A stretch of 64,000 nucleotides of DNA from CAVWDI01 sp963753725 (GTDB taxonomy: Bacteria > Chloroflexota > Anaerolineae > Anaerolineales > UBA4823). Numbering within the stretch: position 1 is the first letter of the stretch; each line of letters begins with the position of its first letter. The stretch covers positions 186,001-250,000 of the forward strand of contig CAVWDI010000029.1 in assembly GCA_963753725.1 (NCBI GenBank), written 5' to 3'. Under the pieces are notes generated by a model. That model was not told the origin of the DNA. It saw only the letters and a program-made list of their open reading frames with translations, and searched no databases. The position numbers and the translations under genes are program-made. Of the stretch, positions 55,227-64,000 are shown one piece after another.

Positions 55227-56397
55227 TTGAAAGAAAACAAACCCACTTCAGCCTTTGGATATTCCGGTATTCCCCCACGTTGGACTTCCAGTATGAAAAC
55301 GGGTGTAGGAACGGCTCTCAGCCCGCCCGGCCGGGTGTGTTTTACCATTAGCCACGGAATTCTATACGAAATTTACTATCCCCACGTAGATCAAGCCTGC
55401 ACTTGCGATCTGGGCCTGTTTGTAAAGGATGGGAAGTCTTTTCTCTACGAAGATAAGCGCCATACTCGCTCACAGATTGAACAGACTGCTGCTGGCTGAA
55501 GGGTATGGCAGCGCCCTGGCCCTGGCCTGCTCTGTTCCCTGGCTGAAACGCTCTGCCGGTATTGTGGGTTTTCAGATGGCTGGAAGGATGTCTCTCGAAA
55601 TATCCAAATGAAATGGCAGTTCGATCGTGTAGAAAAAGGTAATGTGGCACTCACCTGAGAGATTGATATGTCAGTTGGCGAGATATTTACCCTGGCGCTT
55701 GGTTTTGGCATTTCTATCTCGGAGGCTGCCCAGCGCGTCCGCGTAAAATTGCTGGGTGGTTTCGACTCTGCCTGGGATGAATACCTGCAGGAGTGGCAGA
55801 AGTGGCAGCATAGGCTGATTCCGCTGAAATCTTCCCCTGCCAGTCCAGCCCTATACCGCATCAGCACAGCCGTGCTGCGCACCCATGAAGCTAAAAGCTT
55901 TACCGGCGGTCTGATTGCCAGTCTTTCTCTACCTTGGGGAGAATCCAAAGTCGATGAAGACCTGGGAGGATATCATCTGGTCTTGCCGCGTGACCTGGCA
56001 GAAATCGCCGGAGGGTTATTAGCTGCTGGAGCACATTCAGCAACCCTCCGCATCATAGACTATCTACAATCCACACAGAAGGTTATGGGCACTGGCCGCA
56101 AAACATGTGGCTGGATGGCACCCATTCTGCCCTCTGGCAGTCCTGCAATAAGTGCCGTACTATCCCTTCTGAGGTAGTGTTACGGATTGGGCTCAGATCA
56201 GCGGCTTCGATCCGCTGGTGGGTAGATGACAACAATAAAATCAGTAAAATTTCAACCCGCGATACCCGTCTGAATTTCCACATCGCCGAGATACATACCC
56301 AAGCGTTGCCGATTGGCACTCGGGTTTGTATCACAATTTCATCCACGACTTAAAGGAAGGCACTCCCAGCCAATTTCAGGTTGTAATCGAGAAATAA
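55227..56397 (+). pseudogene. GH15 glucoamylase-like gene, fragmented and internally deleted
   Basis: Several frames keep the order of a bacterial GH15 glucoamylase/glucodextranase. The N-domain has 'GYSGIPPRWTSSMKTGVGTAL', 'FTISHGILYEIYYPHVDQACTCDLGL'. The catalytic start has 'FTLALGFGISISEAAQRV', 'SFTGGLIASLSLPWGE' and 'VDEDLGGYHLVLPRDLAEIAGGLL'. At about 56105 'MWLDGTH' is followed at once by a C-terminal domain ('WVDDNNKISKISTRDTRLNFHIAEI', 'LPIGTRV'). The middle of the (alpha/alpha)6 catalytic barrel, with a catalytic Glu, is gone. About 390 codons remain of the usual ~800. Frameshifts near 55480, 55640 and 56090 add to the damage. It is clearly dead. Confidence 0.82.
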
Positions 56398-56607
56398 GAA
56401 GGCTTAATCAGCATATTTTGTCTCTTGGAAGATATTGAATAAATAATCCCATGGCATTTGCATCATATTTCCTTGTCTAAAAAGTTATGTACCAGTGAGC
56501 AGTTTGGTGTAGAATTTATATAAACAATCGAATCTTGGGATCTATAGACGATAAAACCCACGATATATAGACCCAACGATTACACTATTTATGGGATGGA
56601 ATATACA

Positions 56608-57270
56608 ATGCTTAAAAAATCGAGTAATGCCTTATCTAAGATCGGATACCTGTATCATTATCCCAATTTGGACGATGATACCGACACATTCCGTTTGGAT
56701 ATTTTTATTTCGTCAATCCCAACTGAACAACATTTTGATGTACTGCGCGTTCATATTGATGTGACAAATACGAACGGGACAATAGAATGTATGACGATCA
56801 AACACCCCTGGTACTATGAAAAGACAGCTCGTGTTTGTCCAGGGGTTGTCATTTTGGAGGATCGTAAGGGGAAAAAGGAGGAAGCATTCACTTTTGGGGG
56901 GCAACTGAAGATAGAAATGATGGAATCACAGACGAAATGTACTCTGGTATCCTCAGCGCCCATTCTTGAAATCAGCGCAGCTTCACACTTACCCAGATTG
57001 TTCGTCGATGAGTTGGAAATCATATTTGCAAAACGTCGAGCTGCATTTTCAAATCACGAAAAGTATGAAACACAATTATGTGCCTCGGACCCGCTTGATC
57101 TTTACCAAGCCTGTATAAAATCATTGATACAGAAGTTCGAACAATTTCCTAACAATGATGAGGAAGCTTCTCAATTTTTATTATTTCTTTATTCGCAGGA
57201 GCGCCGTCTTGATGCAGCGGGTCTATCAAGAGTCCCTGCGCCTGATTTGGCGGAGATATTTAAGAAATAA
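56608..57270 (+). CDS. Hypothetical protein
   Basis: I do not recognise this ~220-residue soluble protein. It has mixed alpha/beta character: a beta-rich N-terminal half with 'FRLDIFISSIPTEQHFDVLRVHIDVTN' and 'IKHPWYYEKTARVCPGVVILEDRKGKKEEAF', and a helical C-terminal half with 'DPLDLYQACIKSLIQKFEQFPNNDEEASQFLLFLYSQERRL'. There is no signal peptide, membrane segment or metal motif. The start is ATG 56608, or an in-frame ATG at 56596. AT-rich codon use compared with its neighbours may indicate transfer. It stands alone. Confidence 0.6.
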   Translation: MLKKSSNALSKIGYLYHYPNLDDDTDTFRLDIFISSIPTEQHFDVLRVHIDVTNTNGTIECMTIKHPWYYEKTARVCPGVVILEDRKGKKEEAFTFGGQLKIEMMESQTKCTLVSSAPILEISAASHLPRLFVDELEIIFAKRRAAFSNHEKYETQLCASDPLDLYQACIKSLIQKFEQFPNNDEEASQFLLFLYSQERRLDAAGLSRVPAPDLAEIFKK

Positions 57271-57470
57271 ATGGGAAAAGAACCGGCAGGTTGACCGGCA
57301 TTACCATGATTTACTTCATGGGAAACGAAACAACTAAATGGATTTTTTACCAGCATGTCAAACTTTTACACAGAAGCGTTATTAAAAATCCTTCAAATCC
57401 GCATCAATAAGCTGGAACTATAACAAAACTTCCTCCAGGCGAACGGTAAAACTACAGAAACGATTCCGCA

Positions 57471-58436
57471 TCATGCATCCTGATTGTTTTGTTTCCTCCC
57501 CGCGAGTCCTGTTTTCACAAAAACCCACGGCATAAACCAGCCGCCTGCAAACCCAATCAAGGCGTAGCGCATCAACCGCCAGATGTTTTCCATGGTCCCT
57601 CCCATCGATTCATCAAACGTACCGAAAATGGGACTCAATCCGAAATAGAAAATCAGCACAATCACCAACCCAACCGCCCCGCGCAGGATGCGATTCCAGA
57701 TCGATCCTGAAACCGAAAATCCGACGGTCTGTGCCTCAAACACGTATCCCACTCCCAGACCGAGCGCCGCCCCCATCGGGATCGCGGTTGATTCGACCGG
57801 CTTTACCAGCCAAATCACCAGCGGCACCAGTACAGCCAACGCATATTTCATTAACACCGTTTGCCTGGACAGCCATGCTTTCACACCTGGTTCAATCAAT
57901 ATCCACAGGATCAGGTAGATAACCCCAACAACCAGCCCGCCGATTACATCCTGCGGGAAATGGACTCCCACGTACATGCGCGAAAAGCCGATCAGCGCGA
58001 TCAGCAGCACCGCCACGATCCTGAACCAGGTCTGTTTAAAGTGGTAAAACAGATATCCCCACACAACCACTGCCCCCTGGGTGTGCCCGCTCAGAAAGGA
58101 AGGCCCAATTCCATGCCGCAGGGGTGTCAGCCGCCCGGAGATACCTGCCTCATCCAGAACAGTTCCGATAACTGGGTCGTCAGGTCTGGGTATGCCGAAG
58201 ATCAATTTAATCCACGAATTCAGCACCGAAGTGTAAAGGTACGCGAAAGCCAAACCCTGCCCCACAGATTTGTCCACACACCAGTACACCAGGGAGAGGA
58301 TAACGATGTAGCCCAATTCACTGCCGAAATCTGTGATAATCGGGAAAACAGCATCCAGGAACGCGTTCCGCATCCCCTCCACATTCAGTAATACCTGGTA
58401 ACCCCAGGGGATTATATCCCAGAGAAGTTCTAGCAT
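57471..58436 (-). CDS. PAP2-family membrane phosphatase
   Basis: This protein is 321 residues from ATG 58436 (AGGAG 8-9 nt upstream). The longer frame upstream lacks support. The three phosphatase motifs are present: 'KLIFGIPRPD' (KxxxxxxRP), 'PSFLSGHTQG' (PSxSGH) and 'GFSRMYVGVHFPQDVIGG' (SRxxxxxHxxxD). It has eight or more helices, more than a minimal PAP2. It probably dephosphorylates a lipid phosphate such as undecaprenyl or phosphatidic-acid type. Confidence 0.93.
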   Translation of the reverse strand: MLELLWDIIPWGYQVLLNVEGMRNAFLDAVFPIITDFGSELGYIVILSLVYWCVDKSVGQGLAFAYLYTSVLNSWIKLIFGIPRPDDPVIGTVLDEAGISGRLTPLRHGIGPSFLSGHTQGAVVVWGYLFYHFKQTWFRIVAVLLIALIGFSRMYVGVHFPQDVIGGLVVGVIYLILWILIEPGVKAWLSRQTVLMKYALAVLVPLVIWLVKPVESTAIPMGAALGLGVGYVFEAQTVGFSVSGSIWNRILRGAVGLVIVLIFYFGLSPIFGTFDESMGGTMENIWRLMRYALIGFAGGWFMPWVFVKTGLAGRKQNNQDA

Positions 58437-58471
58437 AATTTTGCTCTCCTTTTGTTTTTTCCTTTCATTGA

Positions 58472-59562
58472 TTAAATTTTCCGGCTGCGGTTCAAATTGC
58501 AGCACCCTGCACAAATAGGAAACCTTTTGTTGGCTTTTAGAATTTTCCGGAACTTGACCATCCTGTCTCCATTCCAGATTTCCCAAAAGTTATCTTTGTT
58601 TAGGTCCCCCAAAACAATATCATCACACATCCGCATCGTGCCGTCCTGAAAGATTACTGCCCACATCCAGGGACATTTTGGACTTGCATCTTTTAAAAAT
58701 CTTTTTGGATTTACATACCATTCTCGAATCTCCTGGATATTTTGAAATGGGGTGAAATTTACAACCATGTTTTTCTTTTTTACCCTTTTCAAAACTTTTT
58801 CGAAGGCAGTAAAATCCACATCGAGTGTTGTTTTATCGATCCACCCTCACCCACCGAAAACTCGGGATAAAGCTGGTTGTGTTTCCCGGCTCTTTCCGGA
58901 TGCCTGGTCCATAACAAGTTGATATTCACAGCATCTATCCCAATATTTTCCAGTACATCAATTAGTTGGTCAAGATATTTATAATTTTCAGCCTGGAAAA
59001 TTGTACTCACGGTCAACATGGGTCGTTTCTCATAGCTGGCGATGGCCCTTAAACCCGCCAGCGCTCTATCATATGCGCCTGGTTTCCTGCGGATACTGTC
59101 ATGTACGCCATTCGGTCCATCAATCGATACGCACAAAAGATCAAGTCCGCTGTTAACAATATCTTCGGCTCGCTCTTTCAATAACCAACCATTGGTGACC
59201 ACGGTGCAAACCAATTTATGGGCCTTGGCATAACGCAGGTATTTAATAATATCTTTACTGATTAAAGGTTCCCCACCAGTTATTGCGACCACCGGGATTT
59301 TTTGATAAATCTCATCAGTCACACCATTAAAAATCGTTTCAGACAAAGTCATTCCCTCAGAAAAATACCCGGCGTTGGAGTAATTGCACATTTTGCAGTT
59401 CATATTACATATATTATTTACCTTGATCACCACCGCTTTTGGAGGCCGGCTGTGACCATTCGCAAATTGGTAGTCGTACCAGCCGGTAAAATTCCTGCGC
59501 CAGACGCCAATCGGCAGCTTCGCTAACTGCGGGTAATTGAAGATCGCAAAGTTCAAAAACAA
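58472..59562 (-). CDS. Radical SAM/SPASM-domain protein, one frameshift
   Basis: The N-part has the radical-SAM cluster motif 'CNMNCKMCNYSN', 'VVAITGGEPLISKDI', 'VVTNGWLLKERAEDIV' and 'VSIDGPNGVHDSIR'. A shift near 58840 links it to a C-terminal SPASM-type cysteine cluster: 'CPWMWAVIFQDGTMRMCDDIVLGDL' and 'CAGCC'. The whole is about 363 residues. Unlike most breaks here, the frame change corresponds to a missing base. Such proteins modify peptides or act in cofactor/lipid synthesis, and no peptide substrate gene is apparent nearby. The start (TTG 59562) is uncertain. Confidence 0.8.
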
Positions 59563-59597
59563 TAATTTTTATTTCATGATTTATTTTCCCGTTCCCC

Positions 59598-61331
59598 TTA
59601 TTGTTTTTCTATCAACGCCTGCTCATCTTGAAAATTCGCATAAACCAAGCGGTATACCGTCAATCCAGCCGGGTAATTATTGGTAGGCAGGCTGCCAGTA
59701 AGCCAGCGATCGTGCTCTAACTCATAAACCTTAACTGGTTGTGCCTCAAAAATACCACTTTCATCGAAGCGCATTAATTTATAGTAATCATAGACTTCAC
59801 TTTTTGCATCGCCCCCAGTCCCCGGCAGGACCATACATGCCGCCCCTGTCTCGGCTAAATAACCATCAAAATCCCCTGCCCGGTACTAATCAACAATATT
59901 AGGATCCACCAATCCCCCTAAATCCACGATCGGGCGGTCGCAGTAATATCTGTAGACGCCAATATCGATGGCTGCACATATTTCATCTTCCGAAAAATCT
60001 TCACAAATAAATTTCGCAGTCTTGATGCGTACATTATCCATATAGGCTAAATTCGAATCGTGGACCTCATTCCAATACAAAAAGTTAAATAATGCCGCAG
60101 CAGCAACAGCGCATGTAATCACAAGTAAATAGAAAGAACGGATGCCGTAATGAACCAGGCCTATCACTACCAGCATCCAAAGAGGGATTACAACGATTGC
60201 AGCATATCTGCCCCCCGTTCCAATTGAAGGTAATCCCACGGATAGTCCAATATTATGCAGGATAACCCAGACAGAAAACACCAGTAATACCCTGTATTCA
60301 TTCTTTTCGATCCAATTTGGCCAGCTATTAATTGTAAGGATGCGCTTGCTTGCGAAAATAAGTAGGGGTGTAATAACCCCGAGCAGCAGCAGGACGGCCC
60401 AGATTGAAAAGCTAAAACCTGCAATTCCAGCCACCGGTTCGAAAGTTAAGCGTGGTCCCGGAAGCGCCATGCCGCCCATAACAAATTCAACCAAAAATCC
60501 GAGTAGAAATCCAAAATAAACCTGCGGATACAAACCACTGAGCGGTTCCAATAACGGATATTTTTCAGAAATTACTTGTATTCCTAACCTGAAACTGTCC
60601 ATTTTGGCCACAGCGCTGTTCGGAAGCAAATAACCTGTGCGCCAGTAAAGATAGGCATACCATGGGACACTCACAAAAGCACAAATAATGGCGCTCATCA
60701 GGATATCTCTGCTTATCCTTCTCTTCCGCGAGACATCGATTATCCCGACTGCAGCGGCCAGGGCAATTCCTTCCGGACGCATCAGAATAACCAATCCAAG
60801 CAGTATCCCCAACAAAACCCAACGCTCACCCCGGTATACCAACAATGCCAAGATTCCCAACGAAAGAAATGCGACTGTTTCCATTCCACTCAGTGCAAAC
60901 CACAGCATGTTTCCGGAAAGCGCAACCAAGAGCACTCCAAAAAAAGCTGCTGTAGATGGAAGCGCGGGTTTAAAGAGTAAATATAGTCCACAGCTGAGGA
61001 TAATTAAAGAAACAATTCCCAGCACTTTAGCCATTATATGCAGCGGTATACCTGCTGTGTAGCCTGATACCAGCAATACTACCCACAACGGGCTGGTCGT
61101 CCCAACAGCTCCTTCCCCGGGGTAATTGAAATACCAGCGGCCGGTTTTTGCGAGATTTACTGCATAAACAAAATGGATATAAGTGTCATCCAGGGAAAAT
61201 TCCCAGGAGGAAGGCCACAGGTACCAAACAGCCGAGAAGATTATACTTAGTGTCAGAATACTAAAAACTGCCCATACCGGGAGTGCTGGTATTCGAATAC
61301 GCGTAATCGGTGGAAACATTGGTTGATTCAT
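59598..61331 (-). CDS. GT-C-like polytopic membrane glycosyltransferase with in-frame TAG
   Basis: The ~577-residue frame is interrupted by one amber codon at 59888-59886 but stays in frame and coding on both sides: 'DLGGLVDPNIVD', TAG, 'YRAGDFDGYLAETGAACMVLP'. It has about 11-12 helices. The first loop, 'FSLDDTYIHFVYAVNLAKTGRWYFNYPGEGAVGTTSPLW', carries acidic residues (DD) at the place of the GT-C catalytic Asp. 'MRPEGIALA' follows a helix pair. The tail after the stop resembles the periplasmic C-terminal domain of this family. It probably uses a lipid-linked sugar. The stop may be a point mutation or an error. Confidence 0.75.
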
Positions 61332-61393
61332 TTTGGGCGATTTACCTGCATGGATATCACAACTTCAGAATTCGACCTGCTGTCCACGTACAT

Positions 61394-62644
61394 TTATGCG
61401 ATCATCTTCTCAAGTGTCGCCAGCATGCCCTCCAACAATTCCAGCACTTCCTGCGCCTGTTCTTTTTGAATGATCAAAGGCGGCAGCACCTGCACAACGG
61501 AAGGGTCATTCCCGGCGTATACCAGCAGCAAACCCGCATCAAATCCAATGCGGGTCATCAAAGGACCCAGGTTGGGATCATCCAGTTTGAGACCCATCAT
61601 CAATCCCCTCTGGCGTGTTTCAACCAGTACACCCGGGTGTTTCCTTTTCAGCTGTTCGAACCCCAGTTCGAATTCGGCAGCCCTTGCTCGTACATTTTCC
61701 AGGAATTGTGGCTCCTTCAGAAGATCCACCACCTCTATTGCTGCATAACAACCAACCTCCGAACCTCCAAAGGTGGAGATGTGGATGAAAGGATTATCAT
61801 GCATGAACGGATTGAGATGTTCCTGGTAAAGTGTGGCTGTAATTGGGTAGATTCCTCCGGATAGTCCTTTGCCGGTTACGATAATATCCGGAATAACCCC
61901 GTAAGTATTGATGCCCCATACTTGACCGCAGCGTCCCAAGCCTGTCTGCACTTCATCCTGGATCATCACCACCCCGTGCTTACTGCATAATTGGCGCACT
62001 CCGCTGAAAAAATCTTCGGGTGGAATAACGATCCCGGATGTGGCCGGGATGGTCTCAAAAATTACAGCCGCAGTTTCCTGGTCAATTTCTCTCTCAAGCG
62101 CTTCTACATCTCCAAACGGCACCTGCACAAAACCGGGGGCGAGGGGTCCAAAAGGCGCCCGCCACTGCTCATCGCCGGCAGCCAGCGCCAGTCCGGTATG
62201 CCCGTGATAGCCCCCCAGGGCCGAGATCACCTTCGGACGTCGGGTGTGCGCTCTGGCAAGCTTGATCGCCATATCGATCGCCTCCCCTCCCGACACTCCG
62301 AAGATGACTCTATTGATCCCCCCCGGGCAGATATCCACCAACAACTCGGCCAATGCCGCGCGCGCTTCACTGATCAAATGGTGGTTGCCGATATCCAATT
62401 CCTTGAGCGCCTTTTCAAGCGCTTCGATCACATGTGGATTCCTGTGCCCCAGGTTAAAAACACCCCCGTTGCTGTGGCAGTTGATTAATCGTTTCCCCTC
62501 GATATCCCACAGGTAAATCCCCTCCCTTTTTCCTGCCACGAATTCAATTCCCGCGCTGTCAAAGAACGCAACTTTTCCGCTCGAGACATGCCTTTCAAAT
62601 CTGGATGTAATCCCTTGCCTGGTATCTTTCCCAATCAATGCCAT
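61394..62644 (-). CDS. Class III PLP-dependent aminotransferase
   Basis: This is a 416-residue acetylornithine/GABA/4-aminobutyrate-type aminotransferase. 'YLWDIEGKRLINCHSNGGVFNLGHRNP' marks the start of the domain. 'VIFGVSGGEAIDMAIKLARAHT' and 'ISALGGYHGHTGLALA' bind PLP phosphate. 'VMIQDEVQTGLGRCGQVW' carries the Asp to the pyridine N, and the Schiff-base lysine is in 'IIVTGKGLSGGIYP'. The substrate is not readable from motifs. Its upstream neighbour on the same strand is a kinase-like protein. Confidence 0.92.
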   Translation of the reverse strand: MALIGKDTRQGITSRFERHVSSGKVAFFDSAGIEFVAGKREGIYLWDIEGKRLINCHSNGGVFNLGHRNPHVIEALEKALKELDIGNHHLISEARAALAELLVDICPGGINRVIFGVSGGEAIDMAIKLARAHTRRPKVISALGGYHGHTGLALAAGDEQWRAPFGPLAPGFVQVPFGDVEALEREIDQETAAVIFETIPATSGIVIPPEDFFSGVRQLCSKHGVVMIQDEVQTGLGRCGQVWGINTYGVIPDIIVTGKGLSGGIYPITATLYQEHLNPFMHDNPFIHISTFGGSEVGCYAAIEVVDLLKEPQFLENVRARAAEFELGFEQLKRKHPGVLVETRQRGLMMGLKLDDPNLGPLMTRIGFDAGLLLVYAGNDPSVVQVLPPLIIQKEQAQEVLELLEGMLATLEKMIA

Positions 62645-62719
62645 GCGGACCTCCTCTCACTCTTTAGCAATGTGATTTCATTGTTTTATTACCAAACCCG
62701 GCGGCTAATCTCTTACATA

Positions 62720-63727
62720 CTATCTCTTGATCAGCCCGGGAAGTATATATGGGTATTCTCGGTGGAAAATATATTTATAAAGGAAGCGGTCCAGCCTGCG
62801 CATAGAAAGATAAAGCTTCCAGATAGAGGCATCCTCTTTGTAATAACTGCTGATTTCTTGCTCTTCAATAGGCGCGATGTCTAAATCGCCGGCTTCACTG
62901 GAAAAGAAATCATTCACAATCGGCAGCGTACGCGGTATCAGGTCGGGTCGCTGTTCTTTATAGAAATTAGCCAGCAGGTCAATTACCACCTTTCGAAAAT
63001 CATAGTAGCGGTCCAATACATCCTGCACCACGAATAAGCGCAGGATCCAGGCCAGAAATGAAGGCGCGGGCCGCAGGAAAAGTTCGGTGTCCAACTGTTC
63101 ATCCCCATTTTCGCGCAGCAACGGAGTGCTGGTGTCGACGTATCGCAAGCAGGTATCCATCTGTACATTTGGTTCTTGAGAGTCAAAATCTTCGACCACC
63201 CAGTTTGAAATCTGACCATCAATTCCAACCATCCAACCGGTATCCTTGTAATTGTAGATCCAGACCTTGTGCAGTTCACGCAGCACGCACTCTGTAAGTT
63301 CCTCGACCATATATGCAGGCATCAAATGGATCGCCTGGTTGCCGACTGTTGTTGGGTGCACTTTCTCCTGGAGAATGTAAAAGATCGATCTCCCGGATGG
63401 TGAGAGCACCACAGCAAAGCCGTGCGGGGGAAGTTTCAGCCCAATTTCGTCTTCCAGTTTGTGGTGGTACTCCCGGTATGTCCTTAAATAATCTTCAAGC
63501 TCTTCCGGGTTTTCAAAAATGGACATCCTTTTAAACGCCAACCCCTGCATATTCTGTTCTTTGATCTCAAAAACGGTGCTCATTTCCCCGTATCCAAGCA
63601 CCCGGCAGGGTACACGGCAGTCTTCTGGATTTAAAGGATCGAGACAATTTTCGAATTCCTGCAGAGTACCGAAATCTATTTCATAGCCAATCGGATTCTC
63701 GTAGTTCAATTCTAAATTTTTATTCAT
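62720..63727 (-). CDS. Uncharacterised protein with kinase-like fold features
   Basis: This protein is 335 residues from ATG 63727, with a GGAGG-like site upstream. The longer frame adds an unsupported hydrophobic N-terminus. I do not recognise a named family with certainty; it may belong to DUF6206. 'PCRVLGYGEMSTVFEIK' with 'LAFKRMSIFENPEELEDYLRTYREYHHKL' looks like a glycine-rich loop and the Lys strand of protein-kinase/APH-like folds. 'IYNYKDTGWMVGIDGQISNWVVEDF' may correspond to the catalytic region with an N and a D. Canonical HRD and DFG motifs are not seen. The C-terminal ~100 residues are helical. It neighbours the aminotransferase gene, 75 nt away. Confidence 0.6.
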   Translation of the reverse strand: MNKNLELNYENPIGYEIDFGTLQEFENCLDPLNPEDCRVPCRVLGYGEMSTVFEIKEQNMQGLAFKRMSIFENPEELEDYLRTYREYHHKLEDEIGLKLPPHGFAVVLSPSGRSIFYILQEKVHPTTVGNQAIHLMPAYMVEELTECVLRELHKVWIYNYKDTGWMVGIDGQISNWVVEDFDSQEPNVQMDTCLRYVDTSTPLLRENGDEQLDTELFLRPAPSFLAWILRLFVVQDVLDRYYDFRKVVIDLLANFYKEQRPDLIPRTLPIVNDFFSSEAGDLDIAPIEEQEISSYYKEDASIWKLYLSMRRLDRFLYKYIFHREYPYILPGLIKR

Positions 63728-63749
63728 AACACTAGCCCTCCACCATGTA

Positions 63750-64000
63750 CTAAAATATGCCCACTTCGCTGAATTCTGGGAAATCTCTAAAATAAATCCC
63801 CCAACCGGCAATGAACAAAACAGCCACCAGGCAGCTAATAAAGTAAAAATTGACAAGAGGTTGGCTCTTAAGCTTGTCCTTTCCTGAGATCAAAATTATC
63901 AGCGGTAACAACAATACATAAGGGATGCCGATTAATGTAGTGCCAGCTTCAATCACAATTAAGAAAATTGTAAATCCGTGGATAATCCCGGCAGGAATGA
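63750..64000 (-). CDS. Membrane protein, C-terminal part, cut by window edge
   Basis: The frame is open to the end of the window, so the start is missing. The visible ~83 residues contain two to three hydrophobic helices ('FTIFLIVIEAGTTLIGIPYVLLLPLIILIS' and 'FYFISCLVAVLFIAGWGIYF'). No family is recognised. It precedes the kinase-like gene on the same strand with a 22-nt gap. Confidence 0.6.
   Translation of the reverse strand, partial: IPAGIIHGFTIFLIVIEAGTTLIGIPYVLLLPLIILISGKDKLKSQPLVNFYFISCLVAVLFIAGWGIYFRDFPEFSEVGIF

Noticed and set aside
59886..59888. In-frame TAG considered as a pyrrolysine codon.
   Set aside because: The family is not a methylamine methyltransferase and no pyl genes are visible. 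Mutation or base error is more likely.
1..64000. Search for CRISPR arrays, insertion sequences, rRNA and complete tRNA genes.
   Set aside because: No regularly spaced repeat-spacer array, transposase-like protein, or rRNA/tRNA sequence was recognised on either strand.

Overview
The window looks like a chromosomal segment of an anaerobic or facultative member of the Chloroflexota (Anaerolineae-like). This is inferred from gene content and moderate GC, not from a marker gene. It is densely packed and housekeeping-rich. It uses selenocysteine: two genes, a SelW-type redox protein and selenophosphate synthetase SelD, carry an in-frame UGA exactly where the family has Sec/Cys.

Layout. 1-2.4 kb: end of an adaptor plus a MacB-type ABC exporter. 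2.4-8.2 kb: cutA, serA-like dehydrogenase, M32 carboxypeptidase, a repeat element, a lipoprotein and a lysine 2,3-aminomutase. 8.2-11.6 kb: a strong promoter and a long structured leader ahead of a protein-thiocarboxylate cysteine pathway (CysM, JAMM protease, CysO-like carrier, MoeB-rhodanese). 11.8-16.2 kb: META-domain lipoprotein, M24 peptidase, an octaheme HAO-like cytochrome c and its 8-TM partner. 16.2-22.4 kb: a cluster of CCCGYGGG palindromes, then a polyphosphate locus (two PPK2, PPK1, a Ppx-C/CHAD fusion). 22.4-28.5 kb: phosphoribosyltransferase, PriA, CorC-like protein, MEMO-like protein, a lone LuxR-type HTH protein. 28.5-34.8 kb: T-box leader, selW-trpS, dtd, a PIG-L deacetylase, selD and gamma-glutamyltransferase. 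34.8-39.8 kb, minus strand: phosphoesterase, Nfu, cNMP-binding protein, etfA, etfB, acyl-CoA dehydrogenase. 40.1-48.8 kb: SLC13/RCK transporter, complete Mrp antiporter operon (fused AB, C, D, E, F, G), UspA. 48.8-56.4 kb: decayed genes (aminoglycoside-phosphotransferase-like, P-type ATPase tail, haem-binding protein, GH15 glucoamylase) around intact MscS, CorA and a DUF2892 protein. 56.6-64 kb: hypothetical protein, PAP2 phosphatase, radical SAM/SPASM protein, GT-C membrane protein, class III aminotransferase, a kinase-like protein and an edge-truncated membrane protein.

About twenty single-base frameshifts break conserved genes in this window, many of them in homopolymers (etfB, ggt, mrpF, mrpAB, CHAD gene). 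The simplest reading is indel error in the assembly. The 48.8-56.4 kb stretch is different: there, deletions, lost motifs and stop codons point to genuine decay. Genes broken only by clean single shifts are given below as one CDS over their full span, with the break position stated.
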